Part shown: positions 59,858 through 64,000 of the stretch, in pieces
Position numbering within the stretch: position 1 is the first letter of the stretch
How the letters are laid out: each line of letters opens with the position of its first letter
DNA from: Whalleya microplaca
Taxonomy: Eukaryota > Ascomycota > Sordariomycetes > Xylariales > Xylariaceae
Reading direction: 5' to 3'
DNA length: 64,000 nucleotides
Assembly: GCA_022497155.1 (NCBI GenBank)
Contig: MU385711.1
Coordinates: forward strand, 682,001 to 746,000
The notes under the pieces: model-generated
Told to the model about the DNA's origin: nothing
Databases searched by the model: none
Seen by the model: only the letters and a program-made list of their open reading frames with translations
Made by a program: the position numbers and the translations under genes

Positions 59858-61798
59858 TGTTCTTGCTAGCTGTCCAGGGTCGATTCGTCAATTTTAACAA
59901 CATCGTTGGTTTTAGGCTACACATACTCGTCCATCAGCACCCAGACGTCGAGCACCTGTGACCTCAGCGAAGTAGCCGGCGCTTCTCAGCGCCCCCATCA
60001 ATGACTGCGCCACCACATGAGAGGGGAAGACAGCCGTAAGATATACGTCAAGTAGGCAGTACTCACATTAGGACGACTTCGGTCGGTTACTCCATATCTT
60101 TTCTAATTCCGTTCTTTTAGGTGGGGCTAGAGCGCCGAAATTAAACGGAGCAACGGGCGGCTCACGGCCAACGCCGGTCGGTATAGCGTATGAGATCCGG
60201 GATCGTAGTCAGCAGAGACGCCCGCGCGGTTATTGGCCATTCTGCGATATTTTCCCTCTGTTGGATTACAGGATGGTTGGTCAGCTCAACGACCACACTT
60301 GTGGCTATAAATCCACTGCTCTGGGACTCAGGGGTGATACTTCCCTAATAACAGCTACATGATACGTACTTATGAATGGCGCCTATTTAGAGATGTGAAG
60401 CCAGTTAGTTTTGGATGACCAGCTTTGTCACACCATAACAAATTGAGCAAAAGGTCTGATGTGACCTTGAACTACCAAAGCTAGTTCCCGTGAGAATTTT
60501 CCAGCAATCACTGTCTCTGTAAATAACCTATATCTCACCAATACTTTCTCGCCTTGCGGAACTAACCTCCTCTTACCGGAGTGACTAATGTCTATTAAGC
60601 TAGAGTTCAATTCTGGATCACATCAATATCGTCGAGTGTTGTCCCGGGATCATCAACGGGGATAAACGAGAGCGTACTACTATGTCGGCGGGAACAATAA
60701 TTGCAACAAGGCTGACTCTCCCAAGATAACTTTACTATGTGCTCTGTGGTCATAAGTTTTCACGGCCTGGCCAAGAGCAAGGCTTCTTAGGCAGCGGATG
60801 CGGATATTGCCGACGCTGTGGATACTGCCTAGGGTGAAGAGGAAGTCGTCCAAAATAGGTGCAGTTCTCGGTATTGCGGTGACGATCGCTGATACTGGCT
60901 TGTGCGACTTCAAGGTTAATACCATAGTAGTAGTTATCGGACGGAGATCTGTATATACTCTAGAGTTTTTGGAGTTATTAGTTGGCTAGACAAACGCAAT
61001 GAACTAAAGGGTAAAGTGACTTTGTGGCTACAGTAGCCCTGATGCCCCTAAACTTTTATCACAATAGTTATGTAAGTTAGAAATTGACGTAGATATAGCA
61101 CAATAACCACCTACATTACAAGGGCAACCAAATAGCATTTAATGACACCAACAGTTCCCACATCAGGTAGTTTGTATAGAAATAATTGAAAATGTAAATT
61201 TTCATTTTTTGGTGATCGTGTTAACGCATATAGTTGGTCTAAGGGCCCATAATATATCTCCATATTAATTATATATAACTTCAATTACTCATAATTCTGG
61301 TTCCTTAATTCTCCATTTTACACTAACTGTGTAGTGATCCACATAATATTTGAAAAAGCCTTTGGGAGCTCTCCGTGCTTAAGTCGGAGGTTTTCTACCA
61401 TATCTTATTTTTAGTTTCTGACAATGTGGATAGATAGCTATATACTGAGTATATGCCTTGTAGTTTACAAATTTTCAGAGACTGGAGCGAGCCGTAGAAT
61501 CGGTGTATAATTGGGAAATTTCTGGATAGTTATAACTGGATAATGATCGGAAAGGACATCGAAAGTAGAAACTCGATGTTCATCACGCGTTGTAAGGCCC
61601 TCAAAAGCTCAGTATAATAATGTCCAACTAGTCCTCGAGTTTAGAGACATTTCCATTCGTCTCAACTCATCCGACATCTCGTCCTCTGACATAGTTGTTA
61701 TCTTGACAGTCGAGCCCTGACTACCGTTTTCAAGTCTAAGTTTCGACACAACTATATCGTTACTTTATTTCATCAACTTTCGACACCAACTCTACACG
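59858..61798. other. Spacer with LTR-like fragment
   Basis: Contains the minus-strand LTR-like segment (60262-60353). A frame at 60680-60925 (minus) has no recognisable motif. The last 100 bases are the promoter of the small secreted protein gene. Confidence 0.55.
60262..60353 (-). mobile_element. LTR-like fragment, family B copy 2 (5' part)
   Basis: Read on the minus strand from 60353 it starts TGTTATTAGGGAAGTATCA and continues through TTTATAGCCACAA, parallel to 56172 onward (TATATAAGCCACA). The similarity fades after about 90 bases. The TG start fits the beginning of an LTR. Confidence 0.5.
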
Positions 61799-62324
61799 AT
61801 GTTTGCTGCGCAACTTTTCATCTTTTTTGGTGCACTGATTTCCATAGCCTCCGGCACGTGCTTCTCGAAAAGCCATCGACCCCCGACCGGCAGCGGAGAT
61901 TTGATTGCCTGGCCCGCATTGAATGAAAGAGAGGCAGCCAGAGAGGCCGCTGTTCTAGTATCCCATTATATGCCGTCAACCTTCAGGCCGCACGCGTCGT
62001 ATGGAAGATGCGTACAATTAAAAACCCAAAAGCCGGGCGCGAAGGGCGCATCAGTTCTGTTTGCCTACTTCGAGATAGGGCTTGTATCTGACGAGATTCG
62101 GTCGATTGGTCCGCGAGAAGCTGCCGATGGTTTACTCAAAGAGATTACCGGATGTGAAAATGGCGGTGACTCTCAATATGAGCATTGGAGATACCTAGCC
62201 TATCCCTTATACGATTGTCCAGTCCGTAAGTAATGAGGCAAGGATGTTGAGCTGCTCAAAAGGTGATCTAACAATTCCGAATATAGTGATCGGTGGGCTG
62301 ACGCCGAGTAACCGAGACTACTAA
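61799..62324 (+). CDS. Small secreted cysteine-containing protein
   Basis: Model: join(61799..62225,62287..62324), 154 residues. The 61-base intron has a GTAAGT donor, a CTAAC branch site and a TAG acceptor; it replaces a C-terminal RK-stop with VLIGGLTPSNRDY. Residues 1-19 (MFAAQLFIFFGALISIASG) are a signal peptide. The mature chain has four cysteines (GTCF, GRCV, TGCE, YDCP), enough for two disulfides, and no recognised domain. Size, signal and cysteines fit an effector-like or antimicrobial-like secreted protein, but this is inference. It lies alone between an LTR-like fragment and a RIP-like repeat. Confidence 0.72.
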
Positions 62325-62924
62325 GGATGGTGATGGTTGGGATAGCACTTGCGAACTGATATCGCATCTGGTTATTGATGAGGTTCAAATGAATGTGGAC
62401 AATGCTGAAGGAGTGTATAATTATTATACGAAGGGTAGAACTGAATCTGTTTTTGTATGGTAGAATCTAGATTGACTGACTGGTTGGATTGAATGCGTGG
62501 GATCTCCTTTTTCTACTGTCTTTCCCTCTCGACTTTCCCGTGACTCCGTTCTTCAAATTTGCCTTATTCTCGCTATTAAGTGGTTATATAGGCCTATAAG
62601 GGCTTACACTAAACCCATTTCCTTATATATATAATTTTAAAGGCATTTTCGATTCGATTAAGTTAAAGACCTTAAAGCTTTTAAAAATGAAATTAAGATT
62701 AGTTTTAAGTTAAAACGTTAAGTGGTTAATTAGTTATATATAAAAACGTACTTTTTAAAATAGAATGTCGTAATTTTATTATTAATGTGTCCTTGGTGGC
62801 CTAAAGGGCTACCACACCCTTTCTATATCCGGACCGAACTTGTGAGATCCTAAGTGAAAACAATAAATTTGTGGAATTCAAGGTATTAAGCAAAGGTAAA
62901 GAAGTTAAAGAGAGCACCGCAGTC
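62325..62924. other. Convergent spacer with mutated repeat
   Basis: Contains the diverged repeat copy 62578-62662 and a very AT-rich stretch to about 62800. No gene. Confidence 0.6.
62578..62662. repeat. Dispersed 85-base repeat, AT-shifted copy
   Basis: Matches 24719-24803. Compared with that copy it shows about twelve C-to-T and one G-to-A change against three transversions. The flanking 150 bases are extremely AT-rich. This is the expected effect of repeat-induced point mutation or related cytosine deamination. Confidence 0.75.
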
Positions 62925-64000
62925 TTATGCGAATTTCAACAGAAATTCTTCCGAAGCTAGAATGTCAGGGTGACCCTGCGGCAATTTTTGGCGCTGGCGG
63001 TAAACATGCTCCGCCAATTCCCGTGCCTGTTCAACGTCTCCGGCCACAAACAGAGCTTCAGCGAGCTCATGCTGAGAGGGCAATAAAGCGCCGTGGCCAG
63101 GAGACCCTGCTATTTGTCGCTGGCGGTATTGTACCACCTCCTTGAGCGCTTCCACGGCTTTGTCGGCTTCCCCGCTTATTCTGTACACGCGACCTAGCTC
63201 ATGCAGCGTCGCAAGCCGCGTTGGATGAGGGAGATCCATCACGCTATTCTGTATGGATAGTATCTCCAGCAATATCGGTTCTGCCGCTTTCGGCTGTCCC
63301 ATTCTGGTGTATGTTTTGGCAAGGCCGTGGAGCGTGCTCAACCGATGGCTATCGTCTTCGGCTAGGCTCCTTTGCTCGTGTTCAGCGACGTCAATCAAGA
63401 TCGCGATTGCATCTTTGCAGCGACATTCAAACTGAGGCCCTTGTGGGGTCTTGGCATACGCCCGTGCCAGTTCGTGTCGAGATTTCAACAATTCAAGATC
63501 AGTGGGGGGCAAATTTTGACTGCGAACGTCGACGACATGCTCGAGCAGAGTAATGGGCCTTTCGAACTCCCCCTCTAATAGCAACACGCGCGCAAGATCT
63601 TGCTGAGATGTAAGTAGGTCTGAATCACTCTCGTGGCATATGCAGTTTCGTTTTTGCACGACGTCCTCCAGAATGGATATTGCCATGGGGACTTCTCCAA
63701 GGCCGCGCGCGGTATTGGCCATCGCATGTCGAGACTTGAGGCAATCGAGATTCATGTTGCCCAGTCGTTCCTCTTTGAGGCAAATGATCTTCTCATAGAG
63801 TTCTTTCGCTAATGAGCGGAGGCCACATCTCTCGTCACTGGCAGCTTTGAGATCATAAAGTGGCAGCAGCTCCCAAGTGGGAGACTTTTGGTTGGCATCG
63901 AATATCGAGAATAGCACCCCCAACATGCTACTGACCATGTTGTCATCTCGAGCCTGATGAAGTAGCCTAGAGCAATGGAAGATCACGATCGCGGACGTAG
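62925..64000 (-). CDS. TPR-repeat protein, C-terminal part (cut by window edge)
   Basis: The frame is open from the right edge of the window to a stop at 62925, giving at least 358 residues; the start lies beyond the window. It consists of at least five tetratricopeptide units of the kinesin-light-chain kind, spaced about 42-48 residues, each with LLxSRHELARAY or TLHELGRVY-like helix A and a following ALLEHVV-like helix B. The last unit ends HPDILASEEFLLKFA. In filamentous fungi such TPR tails often close NB-ARC or NACHT receptors, or occur behind other N-terminal domains; which applies here cannot be seen. No introns are needed within the visible part. Confidence 0.8.
   Translation of the reverse strand, partial: TSAIVIFHCSRLLHQARDDNMVSSMLGVLFSIFDANQKSPTWELLPLYDLKAASDERCGLRSLAKELYEKIICLKEERLGNMNLDCLKSRHAMANTARGLGEVPMAISILEDVVQKRNCICHESDSDLLTSQQDLARVLLLEGEFERPITLLEHVVDVRSQNLPPTDLELLKSRHELARAYAKTPQGPQFECRCKDAIAILIDVAEHEQRSLAEDDSHRLSTLHGLAKTYTRMGQPKAAEPILLEILSIQNSVMDLPHPTRLATLHELGRVYRISGEADKAVEALKEVVQYRQRQIAGSPGHGALLPSQHELAEALFVAGDVEQARELAEHVYRQRQKLPQGHPDILASEEFLLKFA

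Overview
The window is nuclear DNA from a filamentous ascomycete (Pezizomycotina). Genes are cut by many short introns (49 to 104 bases) that begin GTRNGT, carry a CTAAC/CTGAC branch site and end in YAG. The families are typical of moulds: DUF1996, DUF3405, a fungal rhodopsin-domain membrane protein, a paxillin-like LIM protein and a SesA-like NLR N-terminal domain. I cannot name the species. I rebuilt gene models by hand from splice sites and reading phase; most close to a whole number of codons, but none has transcript support.

Layout. 0-9 kb: a duplicated 62-base hairpin repeat, an IDO-like heme protein (minus strand, three exons), a seven-helix rhodopsin-domain protein and an atypical SDR. 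9-19 kb: a solo-LTR-like fragment, a dead bacterial-type asparaginase II gene with RIP-like stops, a stand-alone SesA-like protein, a Cys-rich membrane protein with a duplicated Ser/Thr stalk, and an orphan four-exon gene. 19-28 kb: a secreted DUF1996 protein, a PIF1-type helicase with repeats upstream of it, and a TLDc-like protein. 29-51 kb is the housekeeping core: a 926-residue membrane glycoprotein, myo-inositol-1-phosphate synthase, a paxillin-like LIM protein and a DUF3405 Golgi-type protein. Their intergenic spaces are long (6.9 and 4.5 kb). 51-64 kb is accessory again: LTR fragments and tandem repeats, an O-methyltransferase-like protein lacking its catalytic signatures, a P450 with a damaged splice donor, a 2-oxoglutarate oxygenase pseudogene, a small secreted protein, and the C-terminal part of a TPR protein cut by the window edge.

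How the parts fit. INO1 makes the inositol precursor, the LIM protein probably serves polarity and septation, and the DUF3405 protein probably acts in the secretory pathway. The methyltransferase, P450 and oxygenase remnant lie within 7.6 kb and look like a decayed secondary-metabolite cluster. RIP-type transitions appear in the asparaginase pseudogene and in a diverged repeat pair at about 24.7 and 62.6 kb. I found no convincing tRNA, rRNA or CRISPR array.
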